A stretch of DNA of 64,000 nucleotides from VXMF01 sp965206775 (GCA_965206775.1 CBDBKU010000002.1:2294001-2358000); one strand, 5' to 3'; shown: positions 43,998 through 53,292, counted from the first letter of the stretch. The notes: a model not told the origin generated them from the sequence alone. Translations and numbers: made by a program.

Positions 43998-46408
43998 GCC
44001 GCAACGAGATTCGGCCTCTTCACGCGCAGCTGCCCTGGCTGGGCTTCGCCAGCGACGGCGTCGTCCTCACCAAGAGCGGCGGGCTTCTGGCCGGAGCCCG
44101 CCTGGAAGGGGCTCCATTCGAGTGCCGCTCCGCGTCCGACCTCGACTTCGCGGCCCTCCGCTGGACCCGGGCTCTCAAGAGCCTCGATCCCGGCTGGCGC
44201 ATCCGCTGGCAGGCGCGCAAGCGCCGCCTTGCGGATCTGCCCCGGAGGGATTCCGACGACGCCGTTGCCGCGCGAGCCCGGGACGTCCGCAACGCCTACC
44301 TGCTGGGCAAGGGCCTCTATTCGATCGAGGCCAGCGTGTACTGGCTGTGGGATCCCGGCCTGTCCCCGGTTCCGCCGCCGGATGCTCGCGCCGGTCGTGC
44401 CAAGGTCCTGATCTCCCGCGCCTCGCTCTGGCTGTCGCAAGACCGCACCAAGCGTGTCCTGGCCTCGCAGCTGGCTGCGGCGTGCGAGCGATTCGAAAGC
44501 GCGGTCTCCGCCTTCCGGGGCCTCGTCGCGGACATCACCCCTCTCGAGCCCTTGGCCGGCGAGGACCTCTTCCGCGACCTTGCCTTCTCGGCTAACTCCC
44601 GCCAAGCGGCTCTCGCGAGCCGTTCGAGCTCGCCGCACGGACTCGATCGCCAGCTCGCCCTCAGCGATCTGGAAGCGTATCGCGACCACCTGCTCGTCGA
44701 CAACGAGCGTGTCGAGACGTTCGCCTTGGTCGATCCGCCGGGAGTTTCGCGCGCGCATTTGTTCGGCGGCATTCTCGACCTCGACGCCGAGCTCGACCTG
44801 GCGGCCGAGTGGCGGCGCGAGGACACGGCTCGCTCGGGCCGCCGCATGCGCTCCGCCCGGCGGCATTACCACCAGAAGCGGTACAGCATGATGGCGCACG
44901 CTTCTGCCGGCGAGGCCGCCCCGCAGGCCAGCGGGGCCCTTGAGGACAAGGCGGCCGAGGCCGAGGCCGCCCAGCTCGGAGAGGCCCTGCGTGAGCTCGA
45001 GGTGGACGGCCTCCCGTTCGGCGAACACGCTCTTGCTGTTGTCCTTCGAGGGAGGGACTCCTCGGAACTCGAAGCGGCCCGCCCGGAATTGCTGCGCATC
45101 GCGGCCGCGGCGGACGCCCGGTTTCACCGCGAGACCTACAACGGCCTCAACGCCTGGTTCGCCATGGCGCCAGGCAATCACCACCGCCAGCTCCGCTCGA
45201 ACTATCTCTCCGCGGCCGTTGCCGCCGACTTGGCCCCGCTATGGGCGGTCCCCGAAGGAAGCGTTCGCGACGAGCACCTCGGCGACGAGCACCTCGCCGT
45301 GTTCGAGACCGGGCGCCGCACGCCTTATTTCTTCTCCGCTCATGCGGGCGACATCTCTCATTCGCTGGTGATCGGAGCCACCGGTTCGGGCAAGAGCTTC
45401 CTGCTCAACTTCCTGCTGGCCCAGGCCCGCAAGTACGGTCCGCGCGTCTGCATCCTCGACCTCGGCGGCTCCTACCGGCAGCTGACCGAGCTGGTGGGCG
45501 GCGCGTACCTCGAACTGAGCCTCGGTGACGGCGGGATGCCTTGCCGTCTCAACCCGTTCCGGGCTTTGCCGCCGACGCCGGACAACCTCCAGTTCCTGGA
45601 GTCATTCGTCCGCATGCTCCTCGACGTCGAAGGCAAGGCCTGCGACTCGCGCGAGCGCGCCGAGCTGCGCTCGCAGATCAGCGCCCTGTACGAGCTTGAG
45701 CCGGAAGCCCGCACCCTATCGTCCCTGCGGGGCTTGCTGCCCGCCAGCCTGCGCGCCCCGCTGGGCGCGTGGACCGGGAACGGCATCTGGGGCCCGGTAT
45801 TCGACAACCCGGTAGACACCCTCGAGCTTGCCGACTGGCAGGCCCTGGACCTGGCCGGCGCTGCCAGCAAGCCCGAGCTTGCCAGAGCGCTCCTCTATTA
45901 CCTTCTGCACCGTCTCGGCACGGCTGTCGCGGCTCCCGAAGAGCTGACCCGCTGGAAGCTGCTCGTGGTCGACGAGGCCTGGCGGTTCCTGGCCGATCCG
46001 GAGATCGGCGCCTACTTGGCCGAGGGCCTCAAGACCTGGCGCAAGTGCAACGCAGGCGTCATCCTCGCGACGCAGTCGCCCGGCGACGCCGCCCGCAACG
46101 CCAGCCTCTGCCGCACCGTGGCCGAGAGCTGCCTCACCAAGATCTTCCTGGCGAACCCCGAACTCGATCCCTCGGAGTACGCCGAAGCGTTCGGACTGCG
46201 CCCCGCTGAGGCGGAAGCAGTCCGGGCGCTCGTCCCCAAGCGCCAGATGCTGCTGCACCGTCCCGGAGCTGCCCAGGTGCTTGAACTCAGCGTCGACGAG
46301 CGCAGCTACTGGCTCTACACGACCAACCCCATCGAGGCGGCCCGGCGCCGGGATGCCATCCGCAAGCTCGGCTTCGAGCGGGGCCTCGACTCTCTCCTGG
46401 AGGACTGA
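43994..46408 (+). CDS. virB4: VirB4/TrbE-type conjugation ATPase
   Basis: 804 aa, the usual size. The N-terminal CagE/TrbE/VirB domain occupies about residues 1-380. Walker A is VIGATGSGKSFLLNF near residue 460, Walker B LLVVDEAWRF near 657, and GVILATQSPGDAARN is the conserved sensor region. It powers pilus assembly and substrate transfer at the inner membrane. It begins by ATGA overlap with virB3 and ends four bases before the virB9 ATG. Confidence 0.95.
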   Translation: MSRNEIRPLHAQLPWLGFASDGVVLTKSGGLLAGARLEGAPFECRSASDLDFAALRWTRALKSLDPGWRIRWQARKRRLADLPRRDSDDAVAARARDVRNAYLLGKGLYSIEASVYWLWDPGLSPVPPPDARAGRAKVLISRASLWLSQDRTKRVLASQLAAACERFESAVSAFRGLVADITPLEPLAGEDLFRDLAFSANSRQAALASRSSSPHGLDRQLALSDLEAYRDHLLVDNERVETFALVDPPGVSRAHLFGGILDLDAELDLAAEWRREDTARSGRRMRSARRHYHQKRYSMMAHASAGEAAPQASGALEDKAAEAEAAQLGEALRELEVDGLPFGEHALAVVLRGRDSSELEAARPELLRIAAAADARFHRETYNGLNAWFAMAPGNHHRQLRSNYLSAAVAADLAPLWAVPEGSVRDEHLGDEHLAVFETGRRTPYFFSAHAGDISHSLVIGATGSGKSFLLNFLLAQARKYGPRVCILDLGGSYRQLTELVGGAYLELSLGDGGMPCRLNPFRALPPTPDNLQFLESFVRMLLDVEGKACDSRERAELRSQISALYELEPEARTLSSLRGLLPASLRAPLGAWTGNGIWGPVFDNPVDTLELADWQALDLAGAASKPELARALLYYLLHRLGTAVAAPEELTRWKLLVVDEAWRFLADPEIGAYLAEGLKTWRKCNAGVILATQSPGDAARNASLCRTVAESCLTKIFLANPELDPSEYAEAFGLRPAEAEAVRALVPKRQMLLHRPGAAQVLELSVDERSYWLYTTNPIEAARRRDAIRKLGFERGLDSLLED

Positions 46409-46412
46409 ATCC

Positions 46413-47219
46413 ATGCAACAACCCAAGATGCAAGCCGCTTTCCTGCTGGCCCTCGCGGCCGCCTTCCTCGGGACGGCCCGCCTCGAGGCCCGGCACGTCG
46501 AGGCCGGGCCCGACGAAGTGATCGAGGTTCGCGCCCGACTGCGCTTCGCTACCGCAATCGTGCTTCCCGAGGACGAAAGGATCCTCGACTGGGTCTGCGG
46601 GGACGCCGAGTACTGGAGCGTCCAGGGCACCGCCAACCTCGCCTTCGTCAAGCCCACCGCCGCGGAAATCCGCACCAACGTCACCCTGGTCACTGACAAG
46701 GGCAACGTCTACACGCTGCTTTTCAGGGAGATCGGCGACGAACCGGAAGACCCCGACCTAAAGCTCTTCCTGAGCCCGCGTGGCTCGCAAGAGGACCAGC
46801 GCGAGGGACTGGATCCCTTGCGCTTCGAGCCCCGCGGCGCGGCGGCGCGTTTCGAGCGGCAGGTCGCAGAGGCCCGCGAGCAGGCTCGCGAGGCAGGCGA
46901 GCGGGCGCTTCGACAGATCGAGACCGACCGCGAACGGTTCCGCTCCTCCTACCCGGCAACCCTGCGCTTCGACTACGCGCTGGACCGGCGCGCCGAGTCG
47001 GAGCCGTTCAAGGTGCTGGCGATGTGGCGCGACGACCGCTTCACCTATATCCGCGCGGATCCGGAGGAGGCGCCCGTTCTCTACGAGGAGCGTGACGGCG
47101 AGCCGTCGCTCGTGCCGTACGACTTCGAGGACGGCCTTTACGTGACTCGCCGGCTGCTTGCCAGCGGCTGGCTGCAGATCGGCAAGCGCAGGCTGCGCTT
47201 CCGCCGCGCCGGCCGGTGA
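46413..47219 (+). CDS. virB9: VirB9/TrbG-type core-complex protein
   Basis: 268 aa with signal peptide MQQPKMQAAFLLALAAAFLG. ATAIVLPEDERILDWVCGDA, then YWSVQGTANLAFVKPTAAEI and TNVTLVTDKGNVYTLLF match the VirB9 N-terminal domain. A coiled-coil, Arg/Glu-rich linker (about residues 130-170) precedes the C-terminal domain FTYIRADPEEAPVLYEERDG and IGKRRLRFRR. It forms the outer-membrane ring with VirB10. The order B4-B9-B10-B5-B6-B8 differs from Agrobacterium. Confidence 0.88.
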   Translation: MQQPKMQAAFLLALAAAFLGTARLEARHVEAGPDEVIEVRARLRFATAIVLPEDERILDWVCGDAEYWSVQGTANLAFVKPTAAEIRTNVTLVTDKGNVYTLLFREIGDEPEDPDLKLFLSPRGSQEDQREGLDPLRFEPRGAAARFERQVAEAREQAREAGERALRQIETDRERFRSSYPATLRFDYALDRRAESEPFKVLAMWRDDRFTYIRADPEEAPVLYEERDGEPSLVPYDFEDGLYVTRRLLASGWLQIGKRRLRFRRAGR

Positions 47220-47232
47220 ACGGAGGTCCGCC

Positions 47233-48438
47233 GTGAAGAAGATCCTTGACAAGATCCCCCGTCCGCCTGGCGCCATCCCGGCCCGCGCCCAGACTTGGCT
47301 GCTCCTGTGCCTCACTGCCGCGATCGCCGTCACTCTGGTCTCGTTCCCCGGCGATGCGGACACTACGAGCACGGAGGACTCGGCTGAGGCGGTCGCGGCC
47401 GCGTCCTCGGGCGCTTCCTCTGGCGTCGGCGTGACCTCTGTCGAGAGCGCTGCCCGGCGCATGCGCGCGGAAGCCGCCCGCAAGGCCGAGCGTCGCATGC
47501 AGGCAGAGCTCGGCGTCCCCGCGCCGCGCCCTGACGGATTGCCGCATCCGCCCCAGCCCGTCCATGTCGCAAGCTCCCCGGAACACGGCCAGGGCGACGT
47601 GTATTCCCAGGGTCCGACTGCCGAGGAGGAGATCGAGCGCGAGGAACGCATCCGGCGCTACCGGTCCCTTCGCGCCCCCTCGCTGGTGCAGAGTGTCCGG
47701 GCCGCCCCGGCTCGGACCTCCGATTCGAGTGCACCGGCCCCGCGCGAAGGCGAGGCCGAGACAGTCTCCGAGCCTTCGACGGTGCTTCCGGACGCGCCGG
47801 ATCCAGCGCCTGTCGACAGCTCGGAATCTCAGCCCGAAGACAAGACCGGGACCAGTCCCTTCGCCAAGACCCATGTCCTGCGCGAAGGGGAGTTCCTCGA
47901 AGCTGTTCTCACCAATCGCCTGAGCGGAGACTTCATCGGGCCGGTCAACGCCATGGTGTCGGCCGATGCCTACGACCGGCGTCGCCAGCACCTGCTCGTG
48001 CCCCGCGGCACCAGGGCCCTCGGGGCCGCGAGCCGCATTGAGGACTGGGAGCAGTCCCGCCTCGCGGTCGTCTTCCGTCGCCTGATCTTGCCCGACGGTA
48101 CCGCGATCTCTCTCGGCGAAAGCGCCGGCCTGAACCAGATCGGCGAGACCGGCTTGCGGGACCTCGTCGACCGCCGGTACCTGTCGACGTTCGCCGCCGC
48201 CGGAGCTGTCGGCGCCCTGGCCGGGCTCTCCCAGGCCGTCAGCCCGCAGGACGCGTTCTCCTCGCGGCTCGGCTCGGCCCGCATCTCCGCTGGCGCGGGC
48301 CTTTCCCGCTCCGCCGAGCGGGTTCTGGACCGCTACCTCAACCGCCTTCCTAGGGTCACTGTCCGGGAAGGCCACCGCATCCGCATCTACCTGACCCAAG
48401 ACCTGACCATTCCCGCGTACGACGATCCGCGGGACTAA
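47233..48438 (+). CDS. virB10: VirB10/TrbI-type core-complex protein
   Basis: 401 aa from GTG 47233 behind GGAGG. A short cytoplasmic end and one membrane helix (TWLLLCLTAAIAVTLVSF) are followed by a long periplasmic Pro/Ser/Glu-rich linker. The TrbI beta-barrel domain begins at LREGEFLEAVLTNRLSGDFI and includes LVPRGTRALGAASRIEDWEQ and VVFRRLILPDGTAISL, ending RVTVREGHRIRIYLTQDLTI. It links inner and outer membranes. The ATG at 47158 in the same frame overlaps virB9 and is rejected. Confidence 0.92.
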   Translation: MKKILDKIPRPPGAIPARAQTWLLLCLTAAIAVTLVSFPGDADTTSTEDSAEAVAAASSGASSGVGVTSVESAARRMRAEAARKAERRMQAELGVPAPRPDGLPHPPQPVHVASSPEHGQGDVYSQGPTAEEEIEREERIRRYRSLRAPSLVQSVRAAPARTSDSSAPAPREGEAETVSEPSTVLPDAPDPAPVDSSESQPEDKTGTSPFAKTHVLREGEFLEAVLTNRLSGDFIGPVNAMVSADAYDRRRQHLLVPRGTRALGAASRIEDWEQSRLAVVFRRLILPDGTAISLGESAGLNQIGETGLRDLVDRRYLSTFAAAGAVGALAGLSQAVSPQDAFSSRLGSARISAGAGLSRSAERVLDRYLNRLPRVTVREGHRIRIYLTQDLTIPAYDDPRD

Positions 48439-48455
48439 CGCAAAGGAGACTAGCC

Positions 48456-49316
48456 ATGACGAGGAAGCTCGCCATTCTGTTCGCATTCACGCTGCTGCTC
48501 GCAGCACCCGCGCAGCCCTTCTGGGGCGCGTTCTTTTCCGCGATTGGCAATGCAGTCGGCAACGCCTTCGGTCTCGGGGGAGGCAGCTTCAGCGCCGCCG
48601 GCCTCATGCCGGTCACCATCAAGGAAGCCGTTCCCGTTGTCGAGGCCGCCAAGAACCGGCTCCAGGAGCTCCAGCGCATCAACTCCGTCGCCACCAGCAC
48701 TCTCGATCACTACGCCGGCATCGCCGGCACGCTGCGCGATCTCGGCTCGCTCTCGCGGTTCCGGGCGCAAGCGACCGCCTGGCTAGCAAGCTCCTCCGCC
48801 AACCGGTACGGCACGAGCGGCGGCTGGACCCGCGTGCTCAACGGCTCCTCGTTTGGCGGCGGCGCCGTCGCCGCCTACGGGCGCGCCTCCGCGCCCGTGC
48901 CCGACTGGACCGCTGCGCTGCCGACTCTGCCCTCGTCTGTGCAGTCGTCCGTCGAGCGCGAGCACGCCACGATCGAGCTCGCGGACGCGGCCACGGTCCG
49001 TTCGATGTCCGTGCTGGGCGAAATGCGCCGGCTGGCCCCGGAACGACGCCGGGCGCACGATGAGCTCGAGCGCGCCGCCCTCAATCCCAGCAACGATTCC
49101 CAGGCCTTGCCCGCTCTGCTCGGCAAGGTCTCCGTGGGGCAGGTGCGCCAGGTCCGCGGCACTGAGCAGACCAACCAACTGCTCGACGCCCTGCTCGAAG
49201 CCGAGCTCGCCGGGCTCAAGCGCGACCGCGACCGCCTGGCCCGCTCCATGGACGCCGCCGCCGAGTACCGGGCCATGGCTGCGGCCCAGCCGGCGCCCCT
49301 CTGGCGCATGCCCTGA
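48456..49316 (+). CDS. VirB5/TrbJ-like secreted conjugation protein
   Basis: 286 aa. MTRKLAILFAFTLLLAAPAQ is a signal peptide. The mature part is Ala-rich and helical, with a TrbJ-like pattern near ERAALNPSNDSQALPALLGK and VRGTEQTNQLLDALLEAELA, which resembles the VirB5/TrbJ C-terminal helix that carries the NAQ-type motif. Position between virB10 and virB6 fits a minor pilus component. The sequence is divergent and the call depends partly on context. Confidence 0.7.
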   Translation: MTRKLAILFAFTLLLAAPAQPFWGAFFSAIGNAVGNAFGLGGGSFSAAGLMPVTIKEAVPVVEAAKNRLQELQRINSVATSTLDHYAGIAGTLRDLGSLSRFRAQATAWLASSSANRYGTSGGWTRVLNGSSFGGGAVAAYGRASAPVPDWTAALPTLPSSVQSSVEREHATIELADAATVRSMSVLGEMRRLAPERRRAHDELERAALNPSNDSQALPALLGKVSVGQVRQVRGTEQTNQLLDALLEAELAGLKRDRDRLARSMDAAAEYRAMAAAQPAPLWRMP

Positions 49317-49339
49317 CCCGTGACCGAGGAATTTCCTTC

Positions 49340-50227
49340 GTGCAGATCCTTCCGACTCCCCCTCCGATTCCGCCTACCGACCCGACCGAGTTCCCGCTGC
49401 TGTGGGCCTTCGCGTCGATCGACCAGGCGATCCAGAACCTCGCCCCGCTCTTTGTCGGCGAGGGCCTCATGCTCTTCCGCGCCCTCGCCGCGCTGACCAT
49501 CGCCTGGTTCGGGATCCAGACCGCGCTCTCCGGGCAGGGCATCCCGTGGGCCCGCTTCGTGCCGATGGTGCTGGCGATGTCGTTCAGCCTCGCGATGATC
49601 CGCTTCTATGTCCAGGACGTGCCCGGTCTCGGCATGCCGTTCTCGACCCTGCCTATCCGCGCTGCGGACTTCTACTCCCGCCAGATCGACGGGTTCATCA
49701 ACTGGAACTTCGCGCTGTCCTTCCACGACGGCTGGAGCGACCTGACTTCCTGGAGCTTCTTCGATTTCTTCATGGGCGCCGGTTCGCTGATCTGGACCTT
49801 CGTGATCCTGCTGTTCAACACCGCTTGCACGGCACTGATGATCGCCTCGATCGCCGCCGGGCGCGTCGCCGCCGGCGCCTGCGTGGTGATCGGCCCATTG
49901 TTCATTCCCTGGCTGTTCGTTCCGCGAATGGACTTCCTGTTCTGGGGATGGCTCCGCTCCTACTTGCAGTTCTCCTTCTACACGGCCGTTGGCTGGACCT
50001 TCCTGGCCCTGTGCACATTCATGCTCGACGGGCTCTGGCGGACTGTGCCGTCCGGCCTGAACGCCCAGGTCACGTGGTTCTTCTACTCCGCTACCGTCCT
50101 GCTGGTCGGTGTGCTGGCGATGTTCAAGGTCCACTCGCTGACCAACTCGATATTCCATGGCGGCGGCAGCTTCGTTAGCGGCGTGGGCGGCTTCGTCGTC
50201 TCGGCCGCGCGCCGCTTTGCCGCGTGA
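49340..50227 (+). CDS. virB6: VirB6/TrbL-type polytopic membrane protein
   Basis: 295 aa from GTG 49340. At least five hydrophobic segments are visible, including LFRALAALTIAWFGIQTAL, FVPMVLAMSFSLAMIRFYV, LIWTFVILLFNTACTALMIA, AAGACVVIGPLFIPWLFV and WFFYSATVLLVGVLAMFKV. A Gly/Ser-rich C-terminus follows. The GPLFIPWL..P segment before a loop is typical of TrbL/VirB6. It forms part of the inner-membrane pore. Confidence 0.88.
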   Translation: MQILPTPPPIPPTDPTEFPLLWAFASIDQAIQNLAPLFVGEGLMLFRALAALTIAWFGIQTALSGQGIPWARFVPMVLAMSFSLAMIRFYVQDVPGLGMPFSTLPIRAADFYSRQIDGFINWNFALSFHDGWSDLTSWSFFDFFMGAGSLIWTFVILLFNTACTALMIASIAAGRVAAGACVVIGPLFIPWLFVPRMDFLFWGWLRSYLQFSFYTAVGWTFLALCTFMLDGLWRTVPSGLNAQVTWFFYSATVLLVGVLAMFKVHSLTNSIFHGGGSFVSGVGGFVVSAARRFAA

Positions 50228-50238
50228 GGAGGACATCC

Positions 50239-50889
50239 ATGCAACCGCAACAAGCCTATCCCGAGATCTGGGCGGAACTGCTCGCCACCAACCGTTACCT
50301 CAAGATCGCTCTCGGAGCGCTTTCCCTCGTCTGCTTCGGCCTCTTGCTGCTCTGCTGGCGCACCTTTGACCGCTTCGAGCACCTCTCCCCGCTGGTCGTG
50401 CGCATCGACGAGGTCGGCCGCGCCGAGGCCGTCGACTACGACGCTGCCGCCTATCGTCCCGACGTGGCCAAGCCCGAGGTCAAGTACTTCCTCCGAAGGT
50501 TCCTGGTGATGCACCGCGAGCGCCGGCGCGGTGCCGCGCTTGACGCCTGGAAGAGCTCGCTGCTGTTCCTGAACGGGCCGCTGGCCCGGCGCCTGCTCGA
50601 GGATCAGGAGTCGAGCGGGGAACTCGTGCGCTTCATTGGCGGCGAGGGCTCGGAGATCGAGGTCGAGATCGATTCCGTGCAGGTCCAGCCCTCGCGGGAA
50701 GAGCCCTACCGGGCGCGGCTCGATTTCACCGAGACCTTGCGCGACGTAACCGGCCGGACAACCGGGAGCAGGCGCTGGACCTCGGAGTTCGAATTCCGCT
50801 TCCTGCCGGACCCGCCTCGCGAATTGCTGGCGGTCAATCCGCTGGGACTGGCGATCTCCTACTTCCGAAGCGACCGGATCGCGGACTGA
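50239..50889 (+). CDS. virB8: VirB8/TrbF-type inner-membrane protein
   Basis: 216 aa from ATG 50239 behind GAGGAGG. A cytoplasmic N-terminus (AYPEIWAELLATNRYLKIA) is followed by one membrane helix (ALGALSLVCFGLLLLCW) and a periplasmic NTF2-like domain with KPEVKYFLRRFLVMHRERRR and LDFTETLRDVTGRTTGSRRW. It ends LAVNPLGLAISYFRSDRIAD, the LNP-G-....Y.R pattern of TrbF/VirB8. It is a scaffold between VirB4/VirB6 and the outer core. Confidence 0.9.
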   Translation: MQPQQAYPEIWAELLATNRYLKIALGALSLVCFGLLLLCWRTFDRFEHLSPLVVRIDEVGRAEAVDYDAAAYRPDVAKPEVKYFLRRFLVMHRERRRGAALDAWKSSLLFLNGPLARRLLEDQESSGELVRFIGGEGSEIEVEIDSVQVQPSREEPYRARLDFTETLRDVTGRTTGSRRWTSEFEFRFLPDPPRELLAVNPLGLAISYFRSDRIAD

Positions 50890-50892
50890 GAC

Positions 50893-51201
50893 ATGGCGCG
50901 CATCGCATTCGGACTGACAATTTCAATCGGCGGCGCGACCGCGTGGCTCGCGCTGGAGGAGTTCCGCTACTTGTCGCCGTATCGCGACGAGCTTGCCAGG
51001 CAGTTCGGCGCGGCGATCGCCGTCTATTCCCTGACGCTCGCTTTCGACCTGTTCGCATTCCTTTACTGGCTTTGCCGCCGCCTCGGCCTCGGCGATGTCG
51101 GCCGCAAGCTTCGGCGCCTCGAGGGCGAGATGCGTGGCGGAACCACTTTCGACAAGGAGCTCGCGAAACGACTCCGCGACCAGAAGGAGGGCCTTGCGTG
51201 A
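50893..51201 (+). CDS. Small membrane protein of the conjugation operon, function unknown
   Basis: 102 aa. Two hydrophobic stretches (IAFGLTISIGGATAWLAL; AIAVYSLTLAFDLFAFLYWL) are followed by a basic, coiled-coil-like tail (KLRRLEGEMRGGTTFDKELA). It begins four bases after the virB8 stop and overlaps the next gene by GTGA, so it is part of the operon. No family is recognised; an entry-exclusion or accessory channel protein is possible. Confidence 0.75.
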   Translation: MARIAFGLTISIGGATAWLALEEFRYLSPYRDELARQFGAAIAVYSLTLAFDLFAFLYWLCRRLGLGDVGRKLRRLEGEMRGGTTFDKELAKRLRDQKEGLA

Positions 51202-52157
51202 GCCGCGTGCCCGATTCAAGGTCAAGGGACAGCACGAGCGGCCCGGCTCTGGCGCCGCGTCGCGAGCTAGCGTCCCGCGAGTCGCCGGCGCGCGCCCGCA
51301 AGTCACTCCGGAAAAGGCCCGCTTCGTCCGCGCCTCGAGCCGCCCTGCGGGATCCCGCCATGGAGGACCTCGTCGAGGCCCAATCCGGCCGCGTGGAACG
51401 GGCGGGCCGCGGCACGGCCCAGTGGGGCCGCTATCGGCTGGCGGCGGACAGCATCGACGCTCTGCGCGTGGTCGGGACATTCGGGACCGTGGATGCCGGA
51501 GATCTCACCGGCACGTTCCAGTCCGCCCGGCGCGCCCGCGGGGCCATTTCCGAACTCGAGCGAACCGGGCTCCTGCGAGTCGAGCGCTTCCGGCGAGGGA
51601 ACCGCGTCGTGGACGCGGCGACCCTGACGGGCGCCGGCAAGCGCCTGATGGAGCGGTCAGTAGATCCGAGGGAGCCCGGCAACGAGGACGCCCAGAGCTA
51701 CAGGGGAGGACCCGCCCGGAGTGCGCAGGTGCTCCACGACACTGCAGTGTTCCGGGCCGCTCGTCGGGAAGCGAACGCTATCGAGGCACGCGGAGGACGC
51801 ATACGCCGGATCCGGACGGATGACGACCTGAAGAGGCTGGCGTGGCGCCGCATCGACAGAGCCAAGCGAGCGGGAGCCACGAGTGCGAAGGCCCAGGCTG
51901 CCGCGGCGGCCTCGCTCGATCTGAGCGTGCATGACGGCAAGCTGACTTTCCCGGACGTTCGCATCGAGTTCGATGCGTCGGCTGCAGACCAGGGCATGCC
52001 TGGCGTCGGATTTGTCGACGTGGAAGTTGCGACGCCGGACTACCGCGAACCCGCCTTGAGCGCCAAGGCGGCAGCCGGATTCCGTGTCTACTCCATGGAT
52101 GCCGATGGCAGCCTGCGACTGGATGTCCCCGTCGAGGAGCCCGTTTTCACGAGATGA
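51198..52157 (+). CDS. Replication-relaxation-like winged-helix protein of the conjugation operon
   Basis: 319 aa from GTG 51198 (GTGA overlap). After a disordered basic N-terminus, a winged-helix region reads ADSIDALRVVGTFGTVDAGD and ISELERTGLLRVERFRRGNR. Then come QVLHDTAVFRAARREANAIE, IEFDASAADQGMPGVGFVDV and SAKAAAGFRVYSMD, which together recall Replic_Relax proteins (HD..VT.....; P.....V E.D.....K...Y..Y). Such proteins occur in conjugative elements and may act at origins or in regulation. The match is by pattern only. The ATG at 50943 in the same frame is unsuitable because it overlaps the previous gene completely. Confidence 0.6.
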   Translation: MSRVPDSRSRDSTSGPALAPRRELASRESPARARKSLRKRPASSAPRAALRDPAMEDLVEAQSGRVERAGRGTAQWGRYRLAADSIDALRVVGTFGTVDAGDLTGTFQSARRARGAISELERTGLLRVERFRRGNRVVDAATLTGAGKRLMERSVDPREPGNEDAQSYRGGPARSAQVLHDTAVFRAARREANAIEARGGRIRRIRTDDDLKRLAWRRIDRAKRAGATSAKAQAAAAASLDLSVHDGKLTFPDVRIEFDASAADQGMPGVGFVDVEVATPDYREPALSAKAAAGFRVYSMDADGSLRLDVPVEEPVFTR

Positions 52158-53179
52158 CGGACTTCGCTGATTCTCCGCCAGATCTGGCCTGTGCCATCGC
52201 GAGCCCGTCTGAAAGGATCCGGGAAGCCCTCCGCGAGCGGGCCGAAGGACTGCGGGAGTTCGGATATCGCAGAGCTGACGCCGAGTTTCTTGTAGCGGCG
52301 GCGCTTCTCGGGGGCTATTTCCTTCGTCGACAGTATCTGGACTATGTCGGCTGTCGGAGCGGGGGCACCGACACCAGAATGCTGAAGCTGGCCGAATCCA
52401 ACGGCCATGCCGTTCATGTCGCAGGCAAGGGCCTGGTCCGGCTGCGAGGCACTTCCCTATACAGGGCAATTCGCTGCGAAGGGAGCCTCGCTGGGCGGGA
52501 GGGCGCTTGGGGCGTCATCAAGAAGCGACTGCTGATCCTTGACTACTTCCTAGAGCCTAGGGAAGGCGGCGCTTGGCTGCTTACCGAGTTCGACAAGGCC
52601 GGCTACTTCGACTCTCTGGGCATCCCTGCCGAGCGGTTTCCAGCCTCGGTCCGGAGCAGGGGAGGGAGACCCAGAGTCTTTGCCGATGGCTTCCCGATCA
52701 CGGCAGCCAGCGGAGACCCTCCCGTGGTCTCATTCAGCTACGCCCACACCGGCTCGACAGACCGGGGCATGCTCAGGCACTTGGCGCTCCATGAGCCTCT
52801 TGCGGCCGCTCTCGCACACAGGGATGTCGCGTGCGAATGGGTCATGCTCTCTGATAGCCCCGCGCAATTCCCCCGGCTTCGGAACGCATGGAGGCGCTGG
52901 TGCGAGAGCGTTGCGAGGGACTGGCGCGAGCGGGAGTACTTCGCGCTCAGGCTGGATGTCGAGAAGCGCAACTGGGGCAGCCTGTCACACGATTCGGTCG
53001 AGCGCTACGCCGACCTGTATTCCAGGTGCTCAAGTGACGGGTCCGAGCGTCGCTATCGCGAATGGCTGGAAAGAGGATCGCCTGCCCGGCAGCCGGGAGG
53101 GGACTTCGTGGAGGCCTGCCGCTACCGGGAACTGTTGCTTGATCGGGACTACGCCCTCGCCGATAAGGTAGTGCGATGA
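52154..53179 (+). CDS. Unknown protein of the conjugation operon
   Basis: 341 aa, ATG overlapping the preceding stop (ATGA). Early residues RAEGLREFGYRRADAEFLVA, then YFLRRQYLDYVGCRSGGTDT suggest a winged-helix-like N-terminus seen in some mobile-element regulators, followed by IRCEGSLAGREGAWGVIKKR. The C-terminal half (VVSFSYAHTGSTDRGMLRHL, EWVMLSDSPAQFPRLRNAWR) has no signal, membrane span or known catalytic motif that I recognise. Its placement with the replication-relaxation-like gene suggests a linked role in DNA processing. Confidence 0.7.
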   Translation: MTDFADSPPDLACAIASPSERIREALRERAEGLREFGYRRADAEFLVAAALLGGYFLRRQYLDYVGCRSGGTDTRMLKLAESNGHAVHVAGKGLVRLRGTSLYRAIRCEGSLAGREGAWGVIKKRLLILDYFLEPREGGAWLLTEFDKAGYFDSLGIPAERFPASVRSRGGRPRVFADGFPITAASGDPPVVSFSYAHTGSTDRGMLRHLALHEPLAAALAHRDVACEWVMLSDSPAQFPRLRNAWRRWCESVARDWREREYFALRLDVEKRNWGSLSHDSVERYADLYSRCSSDGSERRYREWLERGSPARQPGGDFVEACRYRELLLDRDYALADKVVR

Positions 53180-53292
53180 AGGGTCTCGGTGCACTGCTTC
53201 TCTTGAGTGCGCGCGATGGAGTCTGTGGACTAGACGCAATCGGCTTAGGCACCAACGATTCGGGCGGGACGCAAGATGTCCTCGAATCTTGA
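53176..53292 (+). CDS. Short ORF closing the conjugation operon, probably truncated
   Basis: ATG 53176 overlaps the preceding stop as ATGA and encodes 38 aa beginning MKGLGALLLLSARDG. Coupling suggests that a real gene started here; the quick stop suggests that it has been cut or fused to foreign DNA. Sequence beyond it carries fragments of unrelated genes. Confidence 0.35.
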   Translation: MKGLGALLLLSARDGVCGLDAIGLGTNDSGGTQDVLES

